Below, in pieces: positions 17,225 to 28,066 of a stretch of 64,000 nt of DNA. The position numbers and the translations under genes are program-made. Source of the DNA: Ignavibacteriales bacterium. Lineage in GTDB: Bacteria > Bacteroidota > Ignavibacteria > Ignavibacteriales > SURF-24. Below the pieces are notes generated by a model. That model was given only the letters and a program-made list of their open reading frames with translations. It was not told the origin of the DNA and searched no databases. Numbering within the stretch: position 1 is the stretch's first letter; each line of letters starts with the position of its first letter. The stretch lies in assembly GCA_026390815.1 (NCBI GenBank), contig JAPLFH010000049.1:1-64000 (forward strand), read 5' to 3'.

Positions 17225-19453
17225 TTATTTTTTGATTATCGCAACTTTACCAACTCCAACATTATTTCCTTCTTTGTCGTATGCAACAATTAAATAAACT
17301 CCGCTGTTAACAAAATTTCCATTTATATCACGACAATCCCATGTTGCTATCCTGCCACCGGGAGATGAGAAGTTTGTAATTAATTTTCCGGTTATGGTTA
17401 GAATTTTTATATCAGTATCTCTAATTAATCCATCAATAGTTATGCTTGTAGATTTACCATCATCAAGTACAACAGGATTGGGTGAAACCAGAATGTCTGA
17501 AAAATTTTCTTTTGGATTGATTGATGGAGTAGTTAAGGATGCAAGCCCGTAATCTGTTCCAAAGTAAATTAAACCGGTGTTGTTATCGATAGCTATGCTT
17601 TTAATTATATCGTAAGGCAAAGGGCTATTAGATGAATTATAATTCGCTAAGATTTTAGTTCCATCAGATGAAACAACAAAAACTCCCTGCTGTGTTCCAA
17701 TCCATTTTTGGTTAAGCGCATCCACTGCAATTGCATTTACAACTTGAGTACGTAATAAATAAAGACTGGTTATTTTCTTTGGGTCGCGTGTATTGGAAAT
17801 TATGTTTATTCCAGCGCTTGTACCAATCCACATTTCACCTCTTCTATCAATTGCAAAAGAATTAATTGATTCGGAGTTTAGTCCGTTGGCTAAAGAAATA
17901 GATCCCCAGCCATCAACATCACTTGTGTACAGTGGTTTAGTATCATTAAAATAAAAAATTCTTTCCCCGGTTGAACTCTCGGAGTTACCAACAATCATCC
18001 ACTTAGTATCGGATTGATCAATCAGCAAACCGTATCCGTTCAAAATTTCGTTGGTTAGGATATTGGAATAAAATTGCCATGTGCTATCTGTTTTTAGAAC
18101 AGCTAAATGTTGTTTATTAGCAGATTTATAAGTAAGAATCCACAGATTACCGCGTGCATCATTTGCTAATCCTTGCACCACAACAAATTCCGGGTTATTC
18201 GATATGCCGAATAGATCAGTGTTAAATGCATTAAAAATCTGGAATTTATTATTTGAATATCTTGTAAAACCGTCTCCCCAGTTTAATGTATAGATTGTAT
18301 TATTTGGATCGACGTAAATTTTAATTATTGTATTGAAGTTAGCATTTGGAACATCATCTTTAGTGTAGTTTGTCCAGGTAGAGCCATCAAATTTATAAAA
18401 TCCTGTAGCAAATTCATTAGAACCACTACCAGACCAAAGATTCCCATTCTTATCTACGGCTAATCCAAAAAAGAAATTTGAACTTGGTCCATCCGGAGCA
18501 ATGTATTGATTAATACCAGACAGAGTAACTTTAGCCAAGCCATTTTTTGTTAGTCCATAAATTTGTTTATCTACAAGAACTATCCGCTGGCAAGTTGGTA
18601 TTGATGGAAAAGGTTGAGTAATAATTCCATTTGAATAAACATAAATTTTATCGTAAGAAAGGATAAATAAAGAATCATTACGAACTTCCATATCAGATAT
18701 TAAAGAATTGTTAAATGATGGCAGAAAAATTTTCCATGTTGTGTCTGTAAAAACAGCTAAACCTTTATCGGTTGAAACTATAATTGAATCCTTGTATTTA
18801 ACAAATTTGAAAGTTGAATTTGAAGGCAGACCTTTGCTGGTAGTATAGTTTTCCCAGGATTCTGGAGCCGATAAATTTGTAGCACCATCTTTTTGTTTGG
18901 CTATTCCGTTTTCAGTAGCAACAAAAAGTAGTTTATTTCTAAACGAGCTTTTTATTTTAGTATCGGATGTTATATTACCGAACTTCAGGAATGTATCAAA
19001 AAATGAAAATGTCTTTACGTCAATTAGAGATAAACCAAAATCCGTGGAAACATAAACTGTATCACCTTCAACCCGTAAGTCATTAATTTGTTTTTGTGTT
19101 TTGGAGGAGTTATATATTTCTAAAATTCGTTTTATAAAAGTATTAGTACCAGGATCATATATATCAATCATTCCATCCAAACTGCCGAACCAAATGTAGC
19201 CATTTTTGTCTACCGCAATAGTAGTTAACTGGTTGTTACCCAATCCTTTTGCTTTATTGAACTGAGAATAGGTGCTATTATTAAAATTGAAATAAAATGC
19301 TCCTCCACTTGTTGCAGCCCAAATTCCATCCGGAGTTATTAGAGCATCGCTTATTGATTTCATATTAGTAAAGTTTTTCCAATTGCCAAGCTGCTGTGCG
19401 GAGATTTGTAAACTGAGTAATGTACACAGTAAGGATAAGATTATTTTCTTCAT
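17225..19453 (-). CDS. Exported beta-propeller protein with C-terminal T9SS sorting-like domain
   Basis: 742-residue protein: signal peptide (1-19, cleaved after QISAQ), then a long array of two-component-regulator-propeller-type repeats with the words GIWAATSGG, DKNGYIWFGS, RGNLWILT and RGEMWIGTSAG, forming probably two propellers, and a final domain of about 85 residues (SPNPVVLDDGKS, then SGVYLIVAYDKEG and ending KVAIIKK) of the T9SS type-A sorting kind. This layout resembles PorZ, the T9SS surface-attachment component, more than a plain secreted enzyme, and the opening GNWKNFTNM and ALITPDGIWAATSGGAFYF fit that family as I remember it. PorZ is therefore possible, not proven. It stands alone between the ABC-F gene and a divergent glycosyltransferase. 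Confidence 0.8.
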   Translation of the reverse strand: MKKIILSLLCTLLSLQISAQQLGNWKNFTNMKSISDALITPDGIWAATSGGAFYFNFNNSTYSQFNKAKGLGNNQLTTIAVDKNGYIWFGSLDGMIDIYDPGTNTFIKRILEIYNSSKTQKQINDLRVEGDTVYVSTDFGLSLIDVKTFSFFDTFLKFGNITSDTKIKSSFRNKLLFVATENGIAKQKDGATNLSAPESWENYTTSKGLPSNSTFKFVKYKDSIIVSTDKGLAVFTDTTWKIFLPSFNNSLISDMEVRNDSLFILSYDKIYVYSNGIITQPFPSIPTCQRIVLVDKQIYGLTKNGLAKVTLSGINQYIAPDGPSSNFFFGLAVDKNGNLWSGSGSNEFATGFYKFDGSTWTNYTKDDVPNANFNTIIKIYVDPNNTIYTLNWGDGFTRYSNNKFQIFNAFNTDLFGISNNPEFVVVQGLANDARGNLWILTYKSANKQHLAVLKTDSTWQFYSNILTNEILNGYGLLIDQSDTKWMIVGNSESSTGERIFYFNDTKPLYTSDVDGWGSISLANGLNSESINSFAIDRRGEMWIGTSAGINIISNTRDPKKITSLYLLRTQVVNAIAVDALNQKWIGTQQGVFVVSSDGTKILANYNSSNSPLPYDIIKSIAIDNNTGLIYFGTDYGLASLTTPSINPKENFSDILVSPNPVVLDDGKSTSITIDGLIRDTDIKILTITGKLITNFSSPGGRIATWDCRDINGNFVNSGVYLIVAYDKEGNNVGVGKVAIIKK

Positions 19454-19529
19454 TTGACTATTGATCCTATAAAATTGTTATTGTAAAGATGTTTATAGGG
19501 TCTCCTTTAACGATTTGAGGATTTATTTA

Positions 19530-19546
19530 GCAGATTTCAAATCTGC
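19530..19546. repeat. 17-base perfect palindrome between divergent genes
   Basis: Arms gcagattt and aaatctgc flank a central C. It lies in the 217-base region between the divergent propeller gene and the membrane glycosyltransferase, followed by a short T-rich stretch. The same kind of palindrome is a common interspersed repeat in Bacteroidota-related genomes; alternatively it could be an operator. Only one copy is seen in this window. Confidence 0.5.
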
Positions 19547-19670
19547 CACTTTTTGTTTGTAAATATAACATTTTTAGTTAAAGGAGGAACTACCAATAAA
19601 AGTTTCCTTGTGGTTTGATTAACTTTTTCTCTTTATGTAGATTGTGCTTGAAAAATTTATATTTGTACAA

Positions 19671-21356
19671 ATGGAAAACCGGTTCAATTCTTACAGCAAA
19701 ATAATTTACAAGTATCGCTACCTGGTTATTGCAATTATAACACTTGCAAGCTGGGCACCCGTATTATTCGTTCCATTTATTAATGATGATTATCAAATCC
19801 TGGGTTATCATTTAAATAAAGGATTCATTTCTTTATTCCAACCATTCTGGCGGGCGGATATTTCTCAATATTATTGGCGACCGCTGGGAAATATTATTCA
19901 TCCATTAGTATTAATGATTGGTGGATTTAATCCAATCGCTTTCAGAATTACCAGTTTGCTAATTTATCTTTTCTGTGGCTTCATCATTTTAAAAGCATTG
20001 GATAAGATTGGATTTTCAAAATCGGTTTCTATGTTGGCGGTTTCAATTTTTATGGTGCTTCCATCTCACGAGCTTGAAGTAGCCTGGATTGCGGATGCAG
20101 GCGAATCATTGTTTACCTCCTTTCTGCTTCTTTCATTTATAAACTATTATGATGGATATGAAAATGAATCTAATAAAAAATTGCTCTTTTCAATTTTATT
20201 TTTTATAGCAGCGGTTCTAATTAAAGAAACTGCATTTGCTGGAATATTTATTCCAGTTATTGTTGTTGTGGCAAAGGGAGATTTTACCAAGAAGAAAATA
20301 TTCAGAACATCATCGCATGTTTTAGTTGCTTTCGCCGCAGTGATTTTTATTTTGGTGTATAGATTTGTTTTCATTGGCGGAACTCCGTTTAATTCAATTC
20401 ATTTCGCTAACTCTGGACCAATAAAATGGATTTTAAATTTATTAATCTACATACCGCTTTCATTTTTTCCACCGGAAGCTTTGGAAAGATTGTTGTATTT
20501 ATCGCATAATATATTCTGGATGTTTTTATTTGCCATTGCTTTTATTTCTCTAATCTATTTGTTAGTTAAATTGTTTTTAAAGTTTGATAAAAGGGAAAAA
20601 AGAATTGTATTTACCGGCGTTCTCTGGTTTACAATTTTTGTTATTCCAGCTTTACCAAATTTGATGCGCTGGTACATATTTGCTGCTTCATTTGGTTTTG
20701 TAATTATCATTGCAATAATCCTGGAACACTTGTTTTACAACAACCATAAACAAAAAATAATTTACATATTAATTTTATTCTTCATCCTAATTACTTCAGC
20801 ATATAATTTTAGTTTGATGATGCGGTGGGAAAAAGCTGGGGAAAAATTGGATAAAGCATTGGTTAGCCTTGATGAAATGAAGAATGAAATTAAATCTGAT
20901 ACCATTTTTGTTTGGGGCATTCCGGATAAATTAAACCGGGTTCCTATGATGAAGCTTGGAGTAAAAGAAACAGTCCAATGGGCGCTGGACACTAAAAAGA
21001 TTGAAGTATTGGCTCCATTAAGAGTTGAATTGATTAATGAAAATTCTAAGGTCAAGCTCGTTTCCTTTTCTGATTCCAGCTTGGTATTTGAAGTTGTAGG
21101 TGGAAGATTCTTGCGAGAGGGAAGTGAATCCAGATCAATAATACAGGAAGATGTTTCGTCATTCAATTATGAAGGAAACAAGTATAGAATAGAAACTAAA
21201 ATCGATAAATCAAAAAATGTTCTTTCCAGTGTAGAAATCATTTTGAACAAAAAAATAGTAACCGGCAAAGATCAGTTTTATTTTGATGGGGAAAAATTTA
21301 TTAATATTGGAAGACATATTAAAACTATTAAAAAGCAAAATCCTGGTGAAATTTAA
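19671..21356 (+). CDS. Multi-spanning GT-C type glycosyltransferase-like protein
   Basis: Membrane protein of about 561 residues with roughly ten hydrophobic segments in the first 390 residues, then a soluble C-terminal domain of about 170. After the first helix comes FINDDYQIL, a DD-containing first loop as in GT-C (PMT/ArnT/GT39-like) glycosyltransferases that use lipid-linked sugar donors, and WRPLGN follows. This suggests sugar transfer onto a protein or lipid at the outer face of the inner membrane; donor and acceptor are unknown. The start is uncertain: GTG at 19644 or ATG at 19671; neither has a clear ribosome site. It ends by overlapping the convergent family-2 glycosyltransferase by four bases. 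Confidence 0.7.
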   Translation: MENRFNSYSKIIYKYRYLVIAIITLASWAPVLFVPFINDDYQILGYHLNKGFISLFQPFWRADISQYYWRPLGNIIHPLVLMIGGFNPIAFRITSLLIYLFCGFIILKALDKIGFSKSVSMLAVSIFMVLPSHELEVAWIADAGESLFTSFLLLSFINYYDGYENESNKKLLFSILFFIAAVLIKETAFAGIFIPVIVVVAKGDFTKKKIFRTSSHVLVAFAAVIFILVYRFVFIGGTPFNSIHFANSGPIKWILNLLIYIPLSFFPPEALERLLYLSHNIFWMFLFAIAFISLIYLLVKLFLKFDKREKRIVFTGVLWFTIFVIPALPNLMRWYIFAASFGFVIIIAIILEHLFYNNHKQKIIYILILFFILITSAYNFSLMMRWEKAGEKLDKALVSLDEMKNEIKSDTIFVWGIPDKLNRVPMMKLGVKETVQWALDTKKIEVLAPLRVELINENSKVKLVSFSDSSLVFEVVGGRFLREGSESRSIIQEDVSSFNYEGNKYRIETKIDKSKNVLSSVEIILNKKIVTGKDQFYFDGEKFINIGRHIKTIKKQNPGEI

Positions 21357-22174
21357 TTATTAAAACTATCCAAATTAAACTTCAAAACTTCCCGTGCATA
21401 GTAAACGGATTTAATCATTTTTTTAAGATTTATAATTCTCAAAGCCTTGTTTAGAAGATCAATATATGGTTCGTCTTTATATTTTTGCAGCAAATACTTT
21501 GTAGCAAGAGAAACATTTTTTTTTGTTAAAGATACATGTTTTGTGTTGCCTTCTAAGTAATAATTAACAAGCGGTTCATCAATACCTTTAGCTTTCCAAT
21601 GTTTTAATATGCGAATGTACAGATCATAATCCTGAAAACATGGTAATTGCTCATCGAATCCTTTTTCTTCAATAAGAATGAGGCGCCGGATCATAACTGA
21701 TGAAGTGATTCCGATAAAATTATCTTTCATAATTGATCTGAAGTGATTATTGTCTGGTGCAGTTTTGAATGAAAATTTTTTGCTCAGACCAAAAATTAAA
21801 AGTCCTTTTCTAATTGTGCGTCTTCCTGTATAACAAATTCCTACTAACGGATTCGACTCCAAACTATCAACTTGTTTTTGAAGTTTTTCCGGAAGCCATT
21901 CATCATCGTCATCAAGAAAAGCAATGTATTCACCTAAAGCGAACGATATCCCTTTGTTGCGGGCAACCGCTCCACCAGATTGTTTTTCTAAACGAAAATA
22001 TTTCAGTCGTTTATCTTTTAACTTTTCAATTATTTCCTGGGTTTGATCGGAAGATGAATCATCAACAACAATAATTTCCAAGTTAGTTAAAGATTGTTTT
22101 AAAACACTCTGGATGGCTCTTTCAAGCAAAGCACATCTGTTTCTTGTAGGTATAACAACGCTTACGATTGGCAA
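21353..22174 (-). CDS. Family 2 glycosyltransferase
   Basis: GT-A fold inverting glycosyltransferase of 273 residues. Visible: the N-terminal VVIPTRNRCALLERAI, the IVVDDSSSD nucleotide-binding segment, GGAVARNKG, and the metal-binding AFLDDDDEW (about residue 91). Further on, CFQDYDLYIRIL fits the acceptor-side ED-x-D-like motif. A basic C-terminus replaces any membrane anchor. These enzymes add sugars to surface polysaccharide, lipopolysaccharide or glycolipid. The only other sugar-transfer gene nearby is the convergent GT-C-like gene, so this is not a full polysaccharide locus. It follows ribH on the same strand after 84 bases. Confidence 0.88.
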   Translation of the reverse strand: MPIVSVVIPTRNRCALLERAIQSVLKQSLTNLEIIVVDDSSSDQTQEIIEKLKDKRLKYFRLEKQSGGAVARNKGISFALGEYIAFLDDDDEWLPEKLQKQVDSLESNPLVGICYTGRRTIRKGLLIFGLSKKFSFKTAPDNNHFRSIMKDNFIGITSSVMIRRLILIEEKGFDEQLPCFQDYDLYIRILKHWKAKGIDEPLVNYYLEGNTKHVSLTKKNVSLATKYLLQKYKDEPYIDLLNKALRIINLKKMIKSVYYAREVLKFNLDSFNN

Positions 22175-22258
22175 TTATTTTTCATTCATTAAATTGATTT
22201 GATAAATAAAATTTTCAACCGAATTATGGATCAGTAAAATCAAATATCTTATTTGCTA

Positions 22259-22738
22259 CTATTTGTTCTTAGTACCAATTTCTGTCATCAAATCTGCCAT
22301 TTCAATTGCGCTTATTGCAGCATCCCAGCCTTTGTTGCCGGATTTGGTTCCTGCTCGTTCAATGGCTTGTTCAATAGAATCTGTAGTTAATACACCAAAC
22401 GTAACCGGCACACCATACTTTAAGGAAGTCTGTGCAATTCCTTTTGTCACTTCGGAAGCGATGTATTCAAAATGAGGTGTAGCGCCGCGTATTACAGCAC
22501 CCAAACAAATTACAGCGTTATATTTTTTTGTTCCGGCAAGTTTATCTGCAGCAAGTGGAATTTCAAATGAGCCGGGGACTTTGATAACATCAACACTGTT
22601 TAAATCGGCATGGTGCCTGTTTAAGCAATCGATTGCTCCGTCTAAAAGTTTTTGACTAATAAGATCATTAAACCGGCTTACAACAATTGCAAATTTATAA
22701 TTTTTGGCTGAGAGTTTTCCTTCAATTACGTTGTACAT
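22259..22738 (-). CDS. ribH: 6,7-dimethyl-8-ribityllumazine synthase
   Basis: Catalyses condensation of 5-amino-6-ribitylaminouracil with dihydroxybutanone phosphate, the penultimate step of riboflavin synthesis. Motifs: IVVSRFN at the N-terminus, [24 protein letters not shown] with the catalytic histidine, and FGVLTTDS. Length of 159 residues from the chosen start is normal. The frame extends six codons further up, but AAAGGAG at 22744-22750 directs initiation at 22738. No other rib gene lies in the window and I see no FMN riboswitch upstream; the gene appears to be carried by the crp-PHP transcript. Confidence 0.96.
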   Translation of the reverse strand: MYNVIEGKLSAKNYKFAIVVSRFNDLISQKLLDGAIDCLNRHHADLNSVDVIKVPGSFEIPLAADKLAGTKKYNAVICLGAVIRGATPHFEYIASEVTKGIAQTSLKYGVPVTFGVLTTDSIEQAIERAGTKSGNKGWDAAISAIEMADLMTEIGTKNK

Positions 22739-22743
22739 TTTTT

Positions 22744-22750
22744 CTCCTTT
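22744..22750 (-). promoter_or_regulatory. ribH: Ribosome binding site deciding the ribH start
   Basis: On the minus strand AAAGGAG ends five bases before the ATG at 22738. It overlaps the stop codon of the upstream PHP gene (22749-22751), which suggests translational coupling and rules out the longer frame start at 22756. Confidence 0.75.
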
Positions 22751-23579
22751 ATGCACTATTCTTTGTTAGCATTTTTTTCATAGCTTCCAGGTCAGAAAAA
22801 GGAATTGTGAATTTACCAAAGTTATCTTCATCACCCCGTTTACCACCATGGAAATCTGAACCACCGGAGGCAAGAAGACAATACTCATTCACTATTCCCC
22901 GGTAAAATTTTATCTGAGAAGGGTTATGAGATGGATGGAGAACTTCAATTCCATCCAATCCAAAATTAATTAAACTTGTTAGTATTCGTTCCTGTATAAA
23001 TCCTGGATGAGCGATAAAAGATAACCCATCAGCATCATTAATTAATTTTAAAGCGCTTTGAGGTGAAACGTGTATCTTCCTTTCGAAAGCGGGACAATTG
23101 TTTCCAATATATCTATCAAAAGCATCATAAAAACTATTAACATAACCAGCTTCCAATAAAGCATTTGCAATATGTGGTCTTCCTACTGCGCTATTCATTG
23201 CTATAGACATAACGTGATCAAAAGAAAGCGCTACACCAATGTTATTTAATTTCTTTACAATGCGCTGGGCACGGTTATAACGTTCCTGTCTGAAAAAGCT
23301 TAAGTATTTCTGAAATTCTTCATTTTCAATATTAATAAAATAACCGAGTAAATGAACTTCTTTATCTTCAAGGTCTGTGCTTATTTCAACACCAGAGATA
23401 ACTTCAACACCTATCTGTTTTCCAATTTCTGTTGCTTCTGCAATTGCGCTCAAATTATCGTGGTCTGTTATACTTATTATATCAAGCCCTAATTGTTTGG
23501 CTTTATAAACTATTTCCGATGGTGTATAAAATCCATCAGAACATTTAGTGTGTACGTGCAGATCTACTTTTAGTTCCAT
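22749..23579 (-). CDS. PHP-domain phosphoesterase (RNase AM / nucleoside bisphosphatase type)
   Basis: PHP metal-dependent phosphoesterase, about 276 residues. The N-terminal [11 protein letters not shown] carries the first metal-binding histidines, SITDHDN the second group, GVEIS a glutamate ligand, and near the C-terminus [10 protein letters not shown] completes the trinuclear site; the insert [15 protein letters not shown] is typical of the YciV/TrpH branch, which removes 5 prime nucleotides or dephosphorylates 3,5-nucleoside bisphosphates. The frame runs up to 23627, overlapping the crp end by 29 bases; I prefer the ATG at 23579 because DLHVHT follows directly. Lying between crp and ribH with short gaps, it is likely in one operon with them. 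Confidence 0.87.
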   Translation of the reverse strand: MELKVDLHVHTKCSDGFYTPSEIVYKAKQLGLDIISITDHDNLSAIAEATEIGKQIGVEVISGVEISTDLEDKEVHLLGYFINIENEEFQKYLSFFRQERYNRAQRIVKKLNNIGVALSFDHVMSIAMNSAVGRPHIANALLEAGYVNSFYDAFDRYIGNNCPAFERKIHVSPQSALKLINDADGLSFIAHPGFIQERILTSLINFGLDGIEVLHPSHNPSQIKFYRGIVNEYCLLASGGSDFHGGKRGDEDNFGKFTIPFSDLEAMKKMLTKNSA

Positions 23580-23598
23580 AAAAGGTAACGGTAAAATA

Positions 23599-24288
23599 TT
23601 AACCGTAATTCTCCTTGAATTTTTCATAATTCAATATTCGTAATTTCGATCCATCTAACTCAAGTAAACCTTTCTTGGCAAATGAATGTAGAGTTCTAGA
23701 AATTGTTTCTCTTGAAGTTCCAGCCATATTTGCTAAATCTTGTTGTAAAGGTAGTTTTTCAATTTCCACAATACCATGTTTAATCTTACCAACATCATCA
23801 GCAACCTGCAAAATTACAGTAGCAACTTTTCCTTCAGCATCTTTTAAAGATAGAGCTTTTATTTTCATATCAGCGGCTCTAAGTCTTGCTGTTAATTCCT
23901 GCAACAGTGCAATTGATACTTCAGGATGAGTTTTTAAAAGATCAATAAAATCATTCCTTTGAATGATAAAAAGTTCAGATTCTTCTGTTGCAGTAACAGT
24001 TGCCGATCTGTTTAAGCCATCAAGTATTGCCATTTCTCCAAAAAAGTCAGATTCTGATAAAATAGTTAAAATTACTTCTCTACCATCTGTGCTGGTTCTT
24101 GCTACTTTTACTTTTCCTTTTGTAATAACAAATAAAGCAGAACCAACCTCTTCTTCCAATAAAATTACAGTTTCTTTTGGGTAAATTTTCTTTTTACCTA
24201 ATCCGGCAATTTTTTCAAGTGTCTCTTTGTCAAGATCAGCAAAAATTGGAACATTCACTAAGAATTCCGCTAAACTTAAAGCTAGCAT
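23599..24288 (-). CDS. Crp/Fnr-family transcription regulator
   Basis: 229 residues: cyclic-nucleotide-binding-like domain (about 8-125) with the phosphate-binding cassette-like FFGEMAILDGLNRSATVTA, a dimer helix (about 130-155), and a C-terminal winged helix with the recognition helix TSRETISRTLHSF (about 190-202), which matches the Crp/Fnr consensus. The cassette keeps Gly-Glu and Arg-Ser-Ala, so nucleotide binding is possible. No Fnr-type cysteine cluster is seen at the N-terminus, so it is not an oxygen-sensing Fnr. It is the first gene of a probable crp-PHP-ribH operon and is divergent from gap, whose upstream region holds a long inverted repeat. Confidence 0.9.
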   Translation of the reverse strand: MLALSLAEFLVNVPIFADLDKETLEKIAGLGKKKIYPKETVILLEEEVGSALFVITKGKVKVARTSTDGREVILTILSESDFFGEMAILDGLNRSATVTATEESELFIIQRNDFIDLLKTHPEVSIALLQELTARLRAADMKIKALSLKDAEGKVATVILQVADDVGKIKHGIVEIEKLPLQQDLANMAGTSRETISRTLHSFAKKGLLELDGSKLRILNYEKFKENYG

Positions 24289-24490
24289 TTCAACCCTCTT
24301 ATATTTTGAATGTAAATTATTTCTAATATCATAAAATTTTTTTTAATAAGGTAAAGATTTTGCGAAAATTTAATTTTCTCCAGTGCTAATATAATTATTT
24401 TTAATAAAAATGCTAATAAAAAGGTTTTAGAGTACGTGCACACTTAAATTAAACAATCAAATTTGGATTGAAGTGCAATAATGAAAAGTT

Positions 24491-25680
<1,190 letters not shown>

Positions 25681-25700
25681 TTTATAGATGATTTACCAGA

Positions 25701-25743
25701 AGACGCAGTTTCCACTTTCTTAGTTGGGCTGCGTCTTTTTTTT
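25701..25743 (+). terminator. Intrinsic terminator between gap and pgk
   Basis: A perfect 8-base stem, agacgcag (25701-25708) with ctgcgtct (25729-25736), is followed by a run of T to 25743. It ends only 38 bases before the pgk start codon, so pgk needs either read-through or a very close promoter. Confidence 0.85.
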
Positions 25744-25781
25744 AGTTAAAACATTTAGAGAAATTAATTCCTGGAGGAAAA

Positions 25782-26981
25782 ATGAACAAACTTTCGATTG
25801 ATAAAATTGAACTTAAAGGTAAAAGAGTTTTGGTAAGAGTAGATTTTAATGTTCCTTTAGATGAAAACTTGAAGATTACTGATGATATTAGAATTACATC
25901 TTCACTTCCTACAATAAAAAAGATCATCTCGGAAGGTGGAAAAGCAATTTTAATGAGTCATCTCGGAAGACCAAAGGGTGGTCCTAATCCTAAATACAGT
26001 TTAAAACCAACAGCAATTAGATTATCTGAATTACTTGGTGTGGAAGTTAAAATGGCTCCTGACTGCATTGGCGATCAGGTGAAAGCGATTGTAAATTTGT
26101 TGAAAGATGGTGATGTTCTAATTTTAGAAAATGTAAGATTCCATCCTGAAGAAGAAAAAAATGATCCGGAGTTTGCAAAGAAGTTAGCTGAATTGGGAGA
26201 TGTTTACATTAATGATGCATTTGGCAGTGCCCACCGTGCTCACGCTTCAACAGAAGGTGTAACTAAATACATTAAAGTATGCGCAGCAGGATATTTGATG
26301 CAGAAAGAATTGGATTATCTTGGTAAAGCTATCTCTGAACCAGAAAGACCATATGTAGCAATCCTTGGTGGTGCAAAAATTTCCGGTAAGATTGATGTTA
26401 TTCAAAATCTTTTTCCAAAAGTTGATACTTTGATTATTGGTGGTGGAATGGCGTATACTTTCTATAAAGCAATGGGATATGAAATTGGGCATTCTCTTCT
26501 TGAAGCAGAAAAAATTGATTTGGCAAAAGAAATTTTAGAAAAAGCAAAAACCGCCAAAGTAAATTTCTTGTTGCCTGTTGATGTTGTTGTTGCTGCGGAA
26601 TTTAAAAACGATTCTCCTTCTTCTGTAGTTGATATTAAAAATATTCCTGCTGATCAACAAGGATTAGACATTGGTCCAAAATCAATTGAACTTTTTAGCA
26701 AAGAAGTTCTAAAAGCAAAAACTGTTATTTGGAATGGTCCGATGGGTGTTTTTGAATTTGATAATTTTGCAAAAGGAACAGATGCAATTGCTAAGGCTTT
26801 AGTTGAAGCTACATCAAAAGGAGCTACCACCATAATTGGTGGTGGTGATTCTGCTGCAGCTATTAAAAAAGCTGGTTTGGAAGATAAAGTTTCTCACGTA
26901 TCAACCGGTGGTGGTGCTTCGTTAGAATTTTTAGAAGGAAAAATTCTTCCTGGAGTTGAAGCTCTTAATAATGCGGATTGA
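25782..26981 (+). CDS. pgk: Phosphoglycerate kinase
   Basis: Transfers phosphate from 1,3-bisphosphoglycerate to ADP, the first ATP-forming step of glycolysis. Signatures: [13 protein letters not shown] at the N-terminus, [22 protein letters not shown], the nucleotide-site [16 protein letters not shown] and the final GGGDSAAA. Length of 399 residues is standard for bacterial enzymes. A strong GGAGG at 25772-25776 supports the ATG. Its pairing with gap is a common glycolytic arrangement, here interrupted by an intrinsic terminator. A 14-base inverted repeat follows the gene. Confidence 0.97.
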   Translation: MNKLSIDKIELKGKRVLVRVDFNVPLDENLKITDDIRITSSLPTIKKIISEGGKAILMSHLGRPKGGPNPKYSLKPTAIRLSELLGVEVKMAPDCIGDQVKAIVNLLKDGDVLILENVRFHPEEEKNDPEFAKKLAELGDVYINDAFGSAHRAHASTEGVTKYIKVCAAGYLMQKELDYLGKAISEPERPYVAILGGAKISGKIDVIQNLFPKVDTLIIGGGMAYTFYKAMGYEIGHSLLEAEKIDLAKEILEKAKTAKVNFLLPVDVVVAAEFKNDSPSSVVDIKNIPADQQGLDIGPKSIELFSKEVLKAKTVIWNGPMGVFEFDNFAKGTDAIAKALVEATSKGATTIIGGGDSAAAIKKAGLEDKVSHVSTGGGASLEFLEGKILPGVEALNNAD

Positions 26982-26990
26982 TGAGTGCGG

Positions 26991-27031
26991 ATTGCGGATT
27001 GAAAAGTAATTTAAAAATTTCAATCCGCAAT
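26991..27031. repeat. 14-base inverted repeat after pgk, related to a second copy near 41915
   Basis: attgcggattgaaa (26991-27004) and tttcaatccgcaat (27018-27031) form a perfect 14-base stem with a 13-base loop. It has no T-run and may act as an mRNA 3 prime end. The right arm and the following bases (27021-27040) match 41915-41934 in 19 of 20 positions, so this belongs to a dispersed intergenic repeat. Confidence 0.7.
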
Positions 27032-27115
27032 CTGAAATCAGCATTCCGAAATAGTAAGATGAATCTTTTTTAGTCTTAAGATGTTTAACATATAAAAGAA
27101 TATAAAGGTAGATTA

Positions 27116-28066
27116 ATGTATAATGAGCGAGATTATTATCGTCCGACAGGTTTAGGTGGGTTCAGTGTGTTTCCTCCGGTAATTAAAAATCTTTTAATAA
27201 TTAATGCAATAGTTTATTTGATAAACAATCTCATACTTGCAAACCTAAGTGTTAGCGGCATTCCTGCTGAAGTAATAATTACCCGCTACTTTGCACTCAT
27301 TCCTATTTCCGGATTACCTATTGGGTACAATCCACTTACCGGAGAAGTGCTTACTGCATTATTCTATCCCTGGCAATTAGTTACTTATCAATTTCTTCAT
27401 GCTAATTTCTCTCATATTCTTTTTAATATGATCGCACTCTGGATGTTCGGAATGGAAATAGAAAATTTGTGGGGTTCTAAAAAGTTTTTAATTTATTATC
27501 TGCTTTGTGGAATTGGTGGTGCAATTGTTCAATTACTTGTTCAACTTATAACTGGTTCAGGTATGGCGCAAACTGTAGGTGCTTCAGGAGCAATATTTGG
27601 AGTTATGATTGCCTTTGCCATGATGTTTCCTGATAGATACATTTATATTTACTTCCTCATTCCTGTAAAAGCAAAATACCTAATTGCAATTCTTGTTGTG
27701 TTTGAATTTATGTCTGCCGGGCAGCCAAGTCTTGTTGCCCATGTTGTTCATTTGGGTGGTGCAGTTGTTGGATTTCTGTTTATCTTATTCGATAAAAATA
27801 ATCAGTTTAGTTTTGGTAAGATGATGAATTCATTTAAAAAATCTACTTACGGTTCACCAAAATCAAACGGGTTCAGGAAAAGATTTTCGCCTAACGCTAA
27901 AGTGGAAGACGCTGATTTTTATGAAATCAACGGTCAGAAAAAAGAAAACATTCATGTTACTCAGGAAGAAATTGATAAAATTTTGGATAAGATTAGCCAG
28001 AGTGGTTACCAGAATTTAACTGAACACGAAAAGAAAATTCTTTTTGAGGCAAGCAAAAAATCCTGA
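27116..28066 (+). CDS. Rhomboid-family intramembrane serine protease
   Basis: Integral membrane protease of 316 residues that cleaves transmembrane substrates. About six hydrophobic segments occupy residues 20-225. The catalytic dyad is visible: Ser157 in GASGAIFG and His212 in HVVHLGG; the first loop carries HANFSHILFNM, the conserved H-x-x-x-H-x-x-x-N pattern. The C-terminal 90 residues are soluble, basic and then acidic (VTQEEIDKILDKISQSGYQNL), a tail frequently seen in FCB-group rhomboids. Substrate unknown. Its stop overlaps the start of the downstream lipoprotein by one base. Confidence 0.92.
   Translation: MYNERDYYRPTGLGGFSVFPPVIKNLLIINAIVYLINNLILANLSVSGIPAEVIITRYFALIPISGLPIGYNPLTGEVLTALFYPWQLVTYQFLHANFSHILFNMIALWMFGMEIENLWGSKKFLIYYLLCGIGGAIVQLLVQLITGSGMAQTVGASGAIFGVMIAFAMMFPDRYIYIYFLIPVKAKYLIAILVVFEFMSAGQPSLVAHVVHLGGAVVGFLFILFDKNNQFSFGKMMNSFKKSTYGSPKSNGFRKRFSPNAKVEDADFYEINGQKKENIHVTQEEIDKILDKISQSGYQNLTEHEKKILFEASKKS

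Noticed and set aside
22739-22756. Upstream extension of ribH
   Set aside because: A strong ribosome site lies inside it, directly before the ATG at 22738.
23599-24288. Fnr-type oxygen sensor
   Set aside because: No cysteine cluster for an iron-sulfur centre in the N-terminal region.
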